Shown piece after piece: positions 50,208 to 62,346 of a stretch of 64,000 nt of DNA (within the stretch, counting starts at the first letter, position 1; each line of letters begins with the position of its first letter). The DNA is from Saccharopolyspora flava (GTDB lineage: Bacteria > Actinomycetota > Actinomycetes > Mycobacteriales > Pseudonocardiaceae). A model generated the notes under the pieces. It was not told the DNA's origin and made no database searches. It worked only from the letters and a program-made list of their open reading frames with translations. The DNA lies in contig NZ_FOZX01000002.1 in assembly GCF_900116135.1 (NCBI RefSeq), forward strand, positions 639,959 to 703,958, written 5' to 3'. Made by a program: the position numbers and the translations under genes.

Positions 50208-50797
50208 GGCACCACGCGGAACGGCACGGGCTCGCCGGTGATCGAGGTGAGGCGGGAGACCGCCCGGTAGTCGCCCGCCGGGACGCGGTTCTGCGGGGCG
50301 GCGCAGCCGGGCGCCGAGGTCAGGCCGGTCCACAGCACGTCGTTGCGGACGGGCTTGCCGGGTTCGAGGACGGGCTGCTCGTTGGTCGACTCCGAGTAGC
50401 AGTCGTTGCTGGACCACACGTGCCGCCCGGCAGGCGTGGTCACCTCGATCTCGCGGAGCATCCGGTTGAGGTCGCGCACGCAGGGCTGCGGGCCGGTGTT
50501 GGTGACCACGAGGGCCAGGCCGATCCGCTCGCCGACCCGGAACGCGGGCTGAGCGACCTCGGTGGTGACGCGCACCGCCTCGTCCGGGCAGGCCTGCGGC
50601 GTGCTGGCGGCGGCCACCGCGACCGGTTCGCCGGGAGGCCCGGCGGGCGGTTGCTGCGCGGCCGGTTCGTCGGAGCCGGTGGCCAGCGCGATCACGCCCC
50701 AGCCCAGCAGTCCCACCACTAACAGGGACACCGTGATCGCCACGATGCGGCGACGCCAGTACACCGCAGGCGGCAACGGACCGTTCGGATCAATCAC
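50204..50797 (-). CDS. Membrane-anchored protein, mycobacterial Rv3587c-like by position
   Basis: About 197 residues from the GTG at 50797; the open frame extends to 50884, but that part looks non-coding. After VIDPNGPLPPAVYWRRR comes one membrane span (IVAITVSLLVVGLLGWGVIA), a Pro-rich linker and an outside beta-rich domain with RVGERIGLALVVTNTGPQPC and VPAGDYRAVSRLTSITGEPV. Four Cys suggest two disulfides. Its place after radA on the opposite strand matches Rv3587c. Function is unknown. Confidence 0.8.
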   Translation of the reverse strand: MIDPNGPLPPAVYWRRRIVAITVSLLVVGLLGWGVIALATGSDEPAAQQPPAGPPGEPVAVAAASTPQACPDEAVRVTTEVAQPAFRVGERIGLALVVTNTGPQPCVRDLNRMLREIEVTTPAGRHVWSSNDCYSESTNEQPVLEPGKPVRNDVLWTGLTSAPGCAAPQNRVPAGDYRAVSRLTSITGEPVPFRVVP

Positions 50798-50934
50798 GAA
50801 CTGACAGTAACTTGTCGAATACTCTGAATGGACCCCCAGATGATCGCCCGATGGGGCGCATCCGTTGCTTCCGAGAGTGATCACCGGGCGTCCTCCGGGC
50901 GATCACCGGTCACCTGGCAGGATCTGCAGACGCC

Positions 50935-51837
50935 ATGAACAGTCCCACCACCGCAGCCGACACCCGGCTCGACCTCGACGCACTGGCCGACTGGTTCACC
51001 GCCACCGCCCGCCCGCTGCCCTGGCGCGCCGCGGGCGTGACCGGATGGGGCGTGCTGGTCAGCGAGACGATGCTGCAGCAGACCCCGGTCAACCGGGTGC
51101 AGCCGATCTGGGAGGAGTGGATGCGCCGCTGGCCACGTCCCTCCGACCTGGCCGCCGAGTCGCAGGGCGAGGTCCTGCGCGCCTGGGGCAAGCTCGGCTA
51201 CCCGCGCCGCGCGCTGCGGCTGCACGAGGCCGCGGCGACGATCGCCGCCGAGCACGACGACGTCGTTCCGTCCGATGTGGACACCCTCCTGGCGCTGCCC
51301 GGCATCGGGACCTACACGGCCCGCGCCGTCGCGGCCTTCGCCTACGGCAAGCGCGCCCCGGTCGTCGACACCAACGTCCGCCGGGTGGTGGCGCGCGCCG
51401 TGCACGGCGCCGGTGACGCGGGCCCGCCGTCGACCAAGCGCGATCTGGCCGATGTGGACGCCCTGCTGCCCGACGAGGACAAGCCGGCCGCGCTGCTGTC
51501 GGCGGCGCTGATGGAGCTCGGGCAGGTCGTGTGCACGGTCCGCACGCCGAGCTGCGAGCGGTGCCCGCTCGCCGCGGACTGCGCGTGGCAGCACAACGGT
51601 CGCCCGGCCTACGCGGGCCCGCCGAAGAAGGTGCAGAAGTTCGCGGGCACCGACCGGCAGGTGCGCGGCAGGCTGCTGGACGTGCTGCGCGGCGCGACCG
51701 GCCCGGTCACCCGCGAGCAGCTCGACGCCGCCTGGGACGAAGCCGGTCAGCGCGACCGGTGCCTGGACTCGCTGCTGGTGGACGGCCTGGTCGAGCAGAC
51801 CGACGACGGCCGCTTCGCCCTGCCCGGGGAGCGCTGA
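50935..51837 (+). CDS. mutY: A/G-specific adenine glycosylase MutY
   Basis: 300 residues. Removes adenine opposite 8-oxoguanine. Catalytic Glu lies in VSETMLQQTPVNRV, the helix-hairpin-helix is LPGIGTYTARAVAAFAYG, the catalytic Asp is in PVVDTNVRRVVAR, and the four Cys of the iron-sulfur cluster are in CTVRTPSCERCPLAADC. The C-terminal NUDIX-like domain of E. coli MutY is mostly absent; only a short helical end remains. This is common in actinobacteria. ATG at 50935. Confidence 0.94.
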   Translation: MNSPTTAADTRLDLDALADWFTATARPLPWRAAGVTGWGVLVSETMLQQTPVNRVQPIWEEWMRRWPRPSDLAAESQGEVLRAWGKLGYPRRALRLHEAAATIAAEHDDVVPSDVDTLLALPGIGTYTARAVAAFAYGKRAPVVDTNVRRVVARAVHGAGDAGPPSTKRDLADVDALLPDEDKPAALLSAALMELGQVVCTVRTPSCERCPLAADCAWQHNGRPAYAGPPKKVQKFAGTDRQVRGRLLDVLRGATGPVTREQLDAAWDEAGQRDRCLDSLLVDGLVEQTDDGRFALPGER

Positions 51838-52346
51838 TGGCCGACGCGCTGGTCTGCCACTTCGACGACGAGACCGAGTCGCGCCTGCGGGAACTGCGGA
51901 AACGCCTCGGCGAGGCCGGGATCGACGTCCCCGGCGAACGGCCGGGCGTGACGATGGCGCGAGCCGGGAGCATCCCCGCCGCCGCCCGCACGGCGCTGCG
52001 CGGCGAGCTGGAGCTGCTGTCGATCCCGGACCTGTGGCTGCACACCCTCGGCACGCTGCCCGGCGACGAGCGGATGCTGCTGCTGGGCGCGGTCGTCGAC
52101 ACCGAGCTGCTGGCGGTGCACTCGGCCGTGCACGACGCGCTGGCGGGCAAGGTGAAGAACCCGTCGGCCTACTACTTCCCCGGCGCCTGGATCCCCTACT
52201 GCGCGCTGGCGCGCGGTCTCGACGCCGACCAGCTCGCCCGCGCCTTCACCGCTCTCCTGCCGCCCGAACCCGTCCGCGCGGCGGTGCGGGAGATCAGCGT
52301 CGTCGACACCCGCACCGGGGACTCGGAACCTCTCCTGGCGATCTAG
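51837..52346 (+). CDS. Possible 2H-phosphoesterase-like protein (2'-5' RNA ligase superfamily), uncertain
   Basis: 169 residues. Its ATG shares one base with the mutY stop (TGATG), so it is co-translated with mutY. The layout (LLLGAVVDTELLAVHSAVHD in the middle, YYFPGAWIPYCALARGLD later) resembles actinobacterial 2'-5' RNA ligase-like proteins, but the two HxT/S catalytic motifs are not intact: the second, often PHVSLA, reads PYCALA. I therefore treat the family link as weak and catalysis as doubtful. Confidence 0.65.
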   Translation: MADALVCHFDDETESRLRELRKRLGEAGIDVPGERPGVTMARAGSIPAAARTALRGELELLSIPDLWLHTLGTLPGDERMLLLGAVVDTELLAVHSAVHDALAGKVKNPSAYYFPGAWIPYCALARGLDADQLARAFTALLPPEPVRAAVREISVVDTRTGDSEPLLAI

Positions 52347-52431
52347 CCGCAGATCATCACGAGTTGCCGATCAGTGGCTCAGCGGCCACTTTGGACGTGC
52401 ACTGTGCCTCCACGCAATCGAAGGAGGGTTC

Positions 52432-53112
52432 ATGTACGTCCTCGGCGCGGGAATCCTCGCGCACGGGATCGCCGCGAGAGGCCCGGAAGGCGTCGTGTTC
52501 GCCAACCTGGACCTCCGCGTCGAGCCCGGTTCGCTCACCGTGGTGGCCGGGCCCAGCGGTTCCGGGCGCACGTCGCTGCTGCTGGCGCTGTGCGGGCGGC
52601 TGCGGATCATCACCGGTGAGCTGGACGTGGACGGTTTCCCGCTGCCGCGCAAGGCCGCTCGGGTGCGCAAGCTGATCCGCCCGGCGCGGCTGCGGCCCGG
52701 CTGCGAGCTGGAGGACCGGCACCGGGTCCGGGAGGCGATCACCGAGCGCAGGCTGATCAGCGGCACCAACAAGGCCTCCATCGAACTGGGACTGGAGCTC
52801 GTCGGGCTGGACGTGGACCGGTCGCTGCTGATCGGCGAGCTGCCGCCGGAGGAGCGGCTGCTGCTCGCGGTCGGGCTCGCCGCGGCCCCGGCGCCCGCCG
52901 GGATCGTCGTGGACGACGTTGACGCCGGGCTCACCCAGTCCGGCCGGGCGCGGGCGTGGGCGGCGCTGCGCGAGGTCACCGGGATCGGGATGACGGTCAT
53001 CGCCAGCACCACCGACCGCCCGGCCGGCGCCGCCAACGTGGTGCGCCTGCCCGCGGGCCGGTTCGCCGAGCCGACCGCCGAGATCGAGATGCCGGGCGAG
53101 GCGGGGCGGTGA
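52432..53112 (+). CDS. Degenerate ABC ATPase partner of the YhgE/Pip permease
   Basis: 226 residues. Walker A is good (AGPSGSGRTSLLLALCG), but other ABC elements are altered: no Q-loop glutamine can be placed, the LSGGQ signature reads LPPEERLLLAVGLA, the Walker B glutamate is Asp (IVVDDVDAG), and the switch His is Thr (VIASTTDRPAG). It should bind ATP but may hydrolyse it poorly. GGAGGG lies before the ATG at 52432. Its stop overlaps the next start by GTGA, so the two proteins surely work together. Confidence 0.8.
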   Translation: MYVLGAGILAHGIAARGPEGVVFANLDLRVEPGSLTVVAGPSGSGRTSLLLALCGRLRIITGELDVDGFPLPRKAARVRKLIRPARLRPGCELEDRHRVREAITERRLISGTNKASIELGLELVGLDVDRSLLIGELPPEERLLLAVGLAAAPAPAGIVVDDVDAGLTQSGRARAWAALREVTGIGMTVIASTTDRPAGAANVVRLPAGRFAEPTAEIEMPGEAGR

Positions 53113-55049
53113 AGGCCGTCCGGCTCGCCTGGCTGGAACTGCGGCGCTTCCGCGGCTCGCTGCTCCGGCTGATCCCGTTCGTGCTGATCCTGGTGCCGCT
53201 GCTGTACGGGTCGCTGTACCTGTGGTCGAACTGGGACCCCTACGGCAAGCTCAACCGGGTCCCGGTGGCGGTGGTCAACAACGACCGGGCGGTGGACGCA
53301 CGCGGCGAGCACCTGGACGCGGGCGTGCAGTTCGTCAAGCAGCTCAAGGTCAACGACGTCTTCGACTGGCGGTTCGTGCGCGGCACCGACGCGCGCCGCG
53401 GTCTGGCCGAGGGGCGCTACTACTTCATCATCGAGGTGCCGACGGACTTCAGCGCGAAGCTCGCCGCGGCCGCCGACGGCAACCCGCAGCGGGCGGCGGT
53501 GCGGCTGACGAAGAACGACGCGAACGGCTACATCGCCGGGATCATGGCCGACACAGTCAAGAGCGAGCTGCAGAACCAGATCAACGCCGCCGCGCACGCC
53601 AGCTACGCCCGCGCCCTCTACGGCGAGCTCGGGCAGATGCGGGAGAAGCTGCAGGTCGCCTCGGAGGCGTCGAAGCAGCTCGTGGACGGCACGGCGCTGA
53701 GCCAGCAGGGCACGGCCGCGCTCACCCGGGGCCTCGGCGGGGTGCGGGACGGCACCAGCCTGGTCTCGCGCGGCGTGGAGGACATCTCGCAGGCGACCGG
53801 GCAGCTGGACCGGCAGCTGGGCACCGTCGCCGACTTCGCCGCCGACGAGCTGCCTGCGGCGGTGAACTCGCTGGTCAACGCCAGCGGTGTGGCGGTGAGC
53901 AGCCTGACGTCGATCTCGACGGCTACGGCGATGATGGAGCAGCAGGCCGCCGACGGGTACTCGGCCGTGCAGGGTCTGGGCAACTCGCACCCGGACCTGC
54001 GCGGCGATCCCGCCTACGAGCAGGCTCTGGACACCTCGCGCCGACTCGCCGCCGGCGCGTCGGAGGCCGACTCGCGGGCGCGGGAGGCGCTGCGGACCGC
54101 GGAGGAGGCGAACCGCCGGGCCCGGGCGGTGCAGAGCAGCATGGGGCCGCTGCAGGAGCGGGTCCGGTCGATCACCGCGCCGGTCGACACGCTGCACTCC
54201 GGCACGACGCAGGTCGCCTCCGGTTCGCAGGGCATCGTCGGCGGGCTGAACTCGCTGGTGGCGGGCAGCAACGTGCTGCAGACCGGGGCGGGACAGCTCA
54301 ACGACGGATCGCGCGAGCTGCAGAAACTGATCAACGACACGCTGAACAAGATCCCGCCGACGAACCCGACGGAGGTCTCCCGCGCCGCCGACGTGCTCGG
54401 CTCGCCGACCGAGATCCGCACCGACAACCTCAACCCCGCCCACGTCTACGGGCGCGGGCTGGCGCCGTTCTTCTTCGCGATCGCGCTGTGGGTGTTCGGG
54501 CTGTTCGCGTACCTGCTGCTCAAGCCGGTGAACCTGCGGGCGCTGGCGGACAAGGTCAACCCGTTCACCATCGCCCTCGCCGGGCTGCTGCCCGCGGCCG
54601 CGCTGGGGGTGATCGGCGGGATGGTGCTGTACCTGGTGGTCGACGTCGGGCTCGGGCTGAACCCGGTGAGCGTCGGCTGGACGATCGGGTTGCTGTCGCT
54701 GGCGGCGGTGACGTTCGTGGCCATCGACCACCTGCTGCGCACCGCGCTCGGCGCGGTCGGCGACCTGCTGTCGCTGGTGCTGCTGATCGTGCAGCTCACG
54801 GCGTGCGGCGGCCTGTACCCGATGGAGACGGCACCCGTGCCGTTCCAGGCCGTCCACCCGTTCCTGCCGATGACCTACCTCGTCGACGGACTGCGCGTGA
54901 CGATCTCCGGCGGTCTGGTGTCCCACCTGCAGCACGACCTGATCGTCCTCGGCAGCGTCCTGGTCGTGGTCGTGCTCCTCACGACCCTGGTGGTCCAACG
55001 CCAGCGCACCTGGACCCTCGCCCGCCTCCACCCCCAAATCGAACTCTGA
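53109..55049 (+). CDS. YhgE/Pip-family ABC-2-type membrane protein
   Basis: 646 residues. One membrane span at the N-terminus (LIPFVLILVPLLYGSLYLWS), a large outside domain of about 400 residues with VPVAVVNNDRAVD, FIIEVPTDFSAKLAAAADG and Gln/Ser/Ala-rich coiled segments, then five spans near the C-terminus (FFFAIALWVFGLFAYLLLKP onward). This is the YhgE/Pip layout. Family members are linked to phage reception, type VII systems and export of surface molecules; the substrate here is unknown. Translationally coupled to the degenerate ATPase. Confidence 0.87.
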   Translation: MKAVRLAWLELRRFRGSLLRLIPFVLILVPLLYGSLYLWSNWDPYGKLNRVPVAVVNNDRAVDARGEHLDAGVQFVKQLKVNDVFDWRFVRGTDARRGLAEGRYYFIIEVPTDFSAKLAAAADGNPQRAAVRLTKNDANGYIAGIMADTVKSELQNQINAAAHASYARALYGELGQMREKLQVASEASKQLVDGTALSQQGTAALTRGLGGVRDGTSLVSRGVEDISQATGQLDRQLGTVADFAADELPAAVNSLVNASGVAVSSLTSISTATAMMEQQAADGYSAVQGLGNSHPDLRGDPAYEQALDTSRRLAAGASEADSRAREALRTAEEANRRARAVQSSMGPLQERVRSITAPVDTLHSGTTQVASGSQGIVGGLNSLVAGSNVLQTGAGQLNDGSRELQKLINDTLNKIPPTNPTEVSRAADVLGSPTEIRTDNLNPAHVYGRGLAPFFFAIALWVFGLFAYLLLKPVNLRALADKVNPFTIALAGLLPAAALGVIGGMVLYLVVDVGLGLNPVSVGWTIGLLSLAAVTFVAIDHLLRTALGAVGDLLSLVLLIVQLTACGGLYPMETAPVPFQAVHPFLPMTYLVDGLRVTISGGLVSHLQHDLIVLGSVLVVVVLLTTLVVQRQRTWTLARLHPQIEL

Positions 55050-55055
55050 GGGTCG

Positions 55056-55075
55056 ACAGTTTTCATGAAAACCTC
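55056..55075. repeat. Palindromic repeat family A, copy 5
   Basis: ACAGTTTTCATGAAAACCTC, three differences from the core, with outer GGGTCG and CGACCC pairing. It starts six bases after the YhgE/Pip stop. The GACAGTTTT form is shared with the arms of family B. Confidence 0.82.
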
Positions 55076-55092
55076 CCGACCCCAGGGGAACG

Positions 55093-55112
55093 ACAGTTTT
55101 CATGAAAACTTC
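55093..55112. repeat. Palindromic repeat family A, copy 6
   Basis: ACAGTTTTCATGAAAACTTC, two differences from the core. It lies 37 bases from copy 5 in tandem and 78 bases before mhuD, all genes in the same direction here, so a terminator role would have to serve the YhgE/Pip gene alone. Confidence 0.84.
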
Positions 55113-55189
55113 GATCCTCCGGGGTCGGGACACGTCGGTGAGATCGAGGAGACAGGGTGGTCGGGGGCGTCGCCTCGTAGGGTGGGTGC

Positions 55190-55498
55190 ATGGCTGTTGT
55201 GAAGATCAATGCGATCGAGGTTCCCGAAGGGTCCGGCCCGGAGCTGGAGAAGCGCTTCGCGTCCCGGCACGGCTCGGTCGACGACGCGCCCGGCTTCCTG
55301 GGCTTCGAGCTGCTGCGCCCCGTCCAGGGCGACAACCGCTACTTCGTCTACACGAAGTGGGAGACCGAGGAGGACTTCCAGAACTGGGCCAACGGCCCGG
55401 CCAAGGAGGCCCACGCGGGCGAGCGCAAGAACCCCGTCGCCTCCGGCTCCAGCCTGCTGGAGTTCGAGGTCGTGCTGGGCTCCTACCCGGAGAAGTGA
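55190..55498 (+). CDS. mhuD: Heme-degrading monooxygenase MhuD
   Basis: 102 residues, an ABM-fold dimer protein. It is strikingly like mycobacterial MhuD (Rv3592): VVKINAIEVPEGSGPELEKR, LGFELLRPVQGDNRYFVYTK and FQNWANGPAKEAHAGERKNP. The residues known to matter in MhuD are kept at the same numbers: Asn7, Trp66 and the heme ligand His75. It should release iron from heme in the cytoplasm. GGGTGGG lies before the ATG at 55190. A siderophore importer lies 5 kb away. Confidence 0.93.
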   Translation: MAVVKINAIEVPEGSGPELEKRFASRHGSVDDAPGFLGFELLRPVQGDNRYFVYTKWETEEDFQNWANGPAKEAHAGERKNPVASGSSLLEFEVVLGSYPEK

Positions 55499-55499
55499 G

Positions 55500-56498
55500 T
55501 CACCCGGCGACGCGCAGGGTCGTGAGCACGGCCCTGTGGTCGCTGCCGGGGACGTCGAAGACCTCGTAGTCCTCCGGCCGCACGCCGCCCGAGGTCAGCA
55601 CGTGGTCGATGGTGACCGGCGGCGCCGTCCAGCCCGACGGCCACGTCGGCGTCAGGCCCTCGCCCAGCGCCCCGGCGGCGTCGACGTAGCCGCGTCCGAT
55701 GAGGTCCTTGAGCCGGGTGTGGTCGAGCGTGGCGTTGAAGTCGCCCGCCATCACCCGCGGCCGCCCGGTCAGCGACGGCTCGGGCAGCGACGCTAGGTCG
55801 CGCGCCCAGATATGCGCGGTGCCCTCCCCCATCGGGTAGAGCGGGTGCACCGCGACGAACTCCACGTCCCGCCCCACCGGCACGTCCACCAGCGCCGACG
55901 GCTGCGCCAGCGTCGTCGGCGGCACCAGCGCCAGCTCGCGCAGCGGGTAGCGGGAGACGATGCCGGTGCCGTCGGCCTGCGGCCCGGGGTGCAGCACCCG
56001 GTTCGGCAGCTCGGCGAACAGGCCCGCCCCCTCCAGCTTCGCGACCATCTCCGGGGTGAGCTCCTGGAGGCTGAGCACGTCGACCCGCCGGGAGCGGACC
56101 GCGTCGACGATGGTGGTCGCGTCGGCGCGGCCGAAGTAGGTGTTGACCGACAGCACCCGCAGCGGCTCGCCCTCGGCGGCGATCCCGTCCGGCAGCGCCC
56201 GCGGCGCGACCGTGTAGGCCAGGGCGACCGTCGCGACCAGCGCGATGAGCACGTTCAGCCAGCGCCGCAGCAGCATCCCCAGCAGCACCAGGACCGCGCC
56301 GACGACCACCGCGTACTGGGCCAGGGCCGTGAGCGCGACCGTGTAGCGCTCGACGTCGAGCTCGACGACCGGCAGCGCCGCCCAGACCGCGAAGGCCAGC
56401 GTGACCAGCGACAGCAGCGCCGTCGCGCAGCCACCACCCGGCCTGCGGGCGACGTCGTCCGCCACCTCGTCGGGCACCTCGTGCGCCACCCGCGTCAT
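55500..56498 (-). CDS. Endonuclease/exonuclease/phosphatase-family membrane protein
   Basis: 332 residues. Three membrane spans near the N-terminus (about residues 25-105) precede an EEP domain outside the cell. Catalytic blocks are LRVLSVNTYFG, VDVLSLQELTPEMV, MAGDFNATLDH and PGSDHRAVLTTL. The fold covers nucleases, lipid phosphodiesterases and phosphatases, so the substrate is open. The ATG at 56498 with GGAGGCGGCG upstream decides the start; the longer frame to 56591 is not supported. It ends one base from the mhuD stop, convergent. Confidence 0.88.
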   Translation of the reverse strand: MTRVAHEVPDEVADDVARRPGGGCATALLSLVTLAFAVWAALPVVELDVERYTVALTALAQYAVVVGAVLVLLGMLLRRWLNVLIALVATVALAYTVAPRALPDGIAAEGEPLRVLSVNTYFGRADATTIVDAVRSRRVDVLSLQELTPEMVAKLEGAGLFAELPNRVLHPGPQADGTGIVSRYPLRELALVPPTTLAQPSALVDVPVGRDVEFVAVHPLYPMGEGTAHIWARDLASLPEPSLTGRPRVMAGDFNATLDHTRLKDLIGRGYVDAAGALGEGLTPTWPSGWTAPPVTIDHVLTSGGVRPEDYEVFDVPGSDHRAVLTTLRVAG

Positions 56499-56690
56499 CG
56501 CCGCCTCCGTCTTCCCCGTCGCACTCCGCCACGTGGACGTCCGACGTCCCCGCATGGTTGTGCCACCAGACTTCCAGAGATCAACCGACACGCCGGAGGG
56601 TGCCGCAGCTCACACGTGATCAGGGCGAATCCTCATCTTCCGCTGGAATCATGGAAGAAACGGACACTCGACCCCGGAGTTCAACCCCGC

Positions 56691-57416
56691 ATGGATCTGA
56701 CGACGACAGCCGCCGCATCCGCCCAGCCCACCGGCTTCACCGCCTGGGTGATCGGGGTGATGGAAACCCTCGGAGGCCCCGGCGCGGGCATGATCATCGC
56801 GCTGGAGAACCTGTTCCCGCCGATCCCGTCCGAGCTGATCCTGCCGCTGGCCGGGTTCACCGCGAGCCAGGGCGACATGTCGCTGATCGGCGCGATCCTG
56901 TGGACCACGATCGGCTCGCTGGTCGGGGCGCTGGCGCTGTACGGGCTCGGCGCCTCGCTGGGCCGGGAGCGGACGCGGGCGATCGCGGCGAAGCTGCCGC
57001 TGGTGAAGCTCTCCGACGTGGACAAGACCGAGGCGTGGTTCGCCAAGCACGGGGTGAAGGCCGTGTTCTTCGGCCGGATGATCCCGCTGTTCCGGAGCTT
57101 CATCTCGCTGCCCGCCGGTGTCGAGCGGATGCGGCTGAGCACGTTCGCGCTGTTCACGACGCTGGGCAGCCTGATCTGGAACAGCGTGTTCGTGATCGCC
57201 GGCTACCTGCTGGGTCAGCACTGGTACCTCGTCGAGGAGTACGCGGGCCTGCTCTCGCGCGCCGTGGTGATCACCGCGGCGCTCACGGTGGTGGCGTTCG
57301 TGGTGATCCGGATCCGCAACAACCGCCGCGAGCGGGAGCTCTCCGAGGCCCCCACGGTGCAGCTCGCCCGCGTCCAGGCCGACCAGCCCACGGAGGAGTT
57401 CCGCCGCATCCGGTGA
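56691..57416 (+). CDS. DedA-family membrane protein
   Basis: 241 residues with about five membrane segments. Typical DedA blocks are MIIALENLFPPIPSELILPL, YGLGASLGRERTRAI, FGRMIPLFRSFISLPAGVER and TTLGSLIWNSVFVIAGYLLG. DedA proteins are linked to lipid carrier recycling (undecaprenyl phosphate) and proton-dependent transport. The ATG at 56691 has GGAG 13 bases upstream. It is divergent from the EEP gene and convergent with clpC. Confidence 0.9.
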   Translation: MDLTTTAAASAQPTGFTAWVIGVMETLGGPGAGMIIALENLFPPIPSELILPLAGFTASQGDMSLIGAILWTTIGSLVGALALYGLGASLGRERTRAIAAKLPLVKLSDVDKTEAWFAKHGVKAVFFGRMIPLFRSFISLPAGVERMRLSTFALFTTLGSLIWNSVFVIAGYLLGQHWYLVEEYAGLLSRAVVITAALTVVAFVVIRIRNNRRERELSEAPTVQLARVQADQPTEEFRRIR

Positions 57417-57442
57417 GCGCCACCGGGAGCTCTCCCGGGCAG

Positions 57443-57514
57443 TGGGGCAGTTTTAGCCATAACTACCCATGATCAATGTCCGAAATGTCGGGACAGTTAT
57501 GGCTAAAACTGCCC
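57443..57514. repeat. Palindromic repeat family B, copy 3
   Basis: The left arm GGGGCAGTTTTAGCCATAAC at 57444-57463 continues to 57468 and pairs with the right arm at 57491-57515 at 23 of 25 positions. The loop ATGATCAATGTCCGAAATGT matches copy 2 and, inverted, copy 1. It lies between the convergent DedA and clpC genes, next to a separate terminator. Confidence 0.9.
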
Positions 57515-57550
57515 CGCTGCCCCAGGCCCGAGAACCGAGGCACCGAACGC

Positions 57551-57587
57551 GAACGGCCCCCGCACCGAGGTGGTGCGGGGGCCGTTC
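57551..57587 (-). terminator. Terminator of clpC
   Basis: A 16-base complete stem GAACGGCCCCCGCACC with a five-base loop. It begins 16 bases after the clpC stop. Confidence 0.85.
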
Positions 57588-57602
57588 GGTCGGGTCCTGG
57601 GA

Positions 57603-60152
<2,550 letters not shown>

Positions 60153-60400
60153 TCGCACTCCCTGACTGCTGCGCCGGCGGTCTAGTTCCGGGACACGGCT
60201 TTAGCGCTACGCCGCGATCCACGACGGGTTCAGCACTCTTGGGGACCACTGTAGTAGCCAACCCCGGTCGCGGTCCGTGCCCGCTGCGCCACATTCTTGC
60301 GCGGCACACTGCCCAACGGCGCGTTGGCCTGCAGGATTCCTGATCTCGGCGCCGTTCCGCTGAGCGCGAACAGCGCGCGTCGAGCCGTCACGCACCGTGT

Positions 60401-61251
<851 letters not shown>

Positions 61252-61255
<4 letters not shown>

Positions 61256-62346
61256 GCTCGGACCTCCCGGTACCGACGGACGAGCAGGTAGATCAGGTAC
61301 GGGGCGCCCAGGATCGCGGTCACGATGCCGACCGGGAGCTCCAGGGTGCCGAAGGCGGTGCGGGCGATCACGTCCGAGCCGACCACCAGCGCCGCGCCGA
61401 GCACGGCCGAGGTCAGCAGCGGCGGGCGCGAGGTGCGCGCGACCCGCAGCGCGATCTGCGGGGTGGCCAGCGCGACGAACTGGATCGGCCCGGCCGCCGC
61501 GGTCGCGATCGAGGCCAGCACGACCGACGCGAACAGCAGGAACCCGCGCGCCAGGTCCATCCGCACGCCCAGGCCGCGCACCGTGTCGTCGTCGAACTGC
61601 AGCGCGCCCAGCACGTGCGCGCCCACGAGCGTGAGCGGGACCAGCACGGCCAGCGCGATGCCGGTGGGCACCACGTGCTCCCAGCCGCGCGCGTTGAGGC
61701 TGCCGGTCAGCCACACCATGGCGCGACCGGCGTCGTTGACGTCGCCGACGGTCAGCAGCCAGTACACGGCGTTGCCCGCCAGCGCGCTGACGCCCACGCC
61801 GACCAGCACCAGCCGGTAGGAGTCCACGCCGCGCCGGTAGGCCAGCAGGTAGACGGCGATCCCGGTGACCAGGCCGCCGACCAGCGCCACCACCGGCAGC
61901 CCGTAGTCCGACAGCGCCCCGGCGAGACTGCCCGCGGTCCCGGCGAACACGATGACCGCGACCGCCGCGCACCCGGCGCCCCAGGTGATGCCGAGCATGT
62001 CCGGGCTGGCCAGCGGGTTGCGGGCGAGCGCCTGCATGATCGCGCCCGCCAGGCCGAGGGCGGCGCCGACGAACAGGGCGGTCAGCCCGCGCGGCATCCG
62101 CAGTTCCCAGATGATGATCGATTGCGCCCGGTCGCCGCCGCCGAACAGCGTGCTGAGCACCTCGGGCGGGCTGATCTGGTACTCGCCGATGCCGACGTCG
62201 AGGACGAACACCGCCAGCAGCACCACCAGCCCACCGGCCAGGGCCAGCAGCGGCCGCATCCGGAGCACGCCGGAGAACGGGCCGATCCGCAGCGGTCGCC
62301 GCCCGGCGACCCGCTCGGCCGGCCGGTCCTGCACGGTCGCCGTCAT
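61252..62346 (-). CDS. FecCD-family siderophore permease (second subunit)
   Basis: 364 residues with about nine or ten spans. Typical blocks are LRMPRGLTALFVGAALGLAG, LARNPLASPDMLGITWGAGC and GPIQFVALATPQIALRVART. It pairs with the next-encoded permease upstream (62343-63416) and the ATPase to import ferric siderophores. The ATG at 62346 overlaps the upstream stop by ATGA. Confidence 0.94.
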
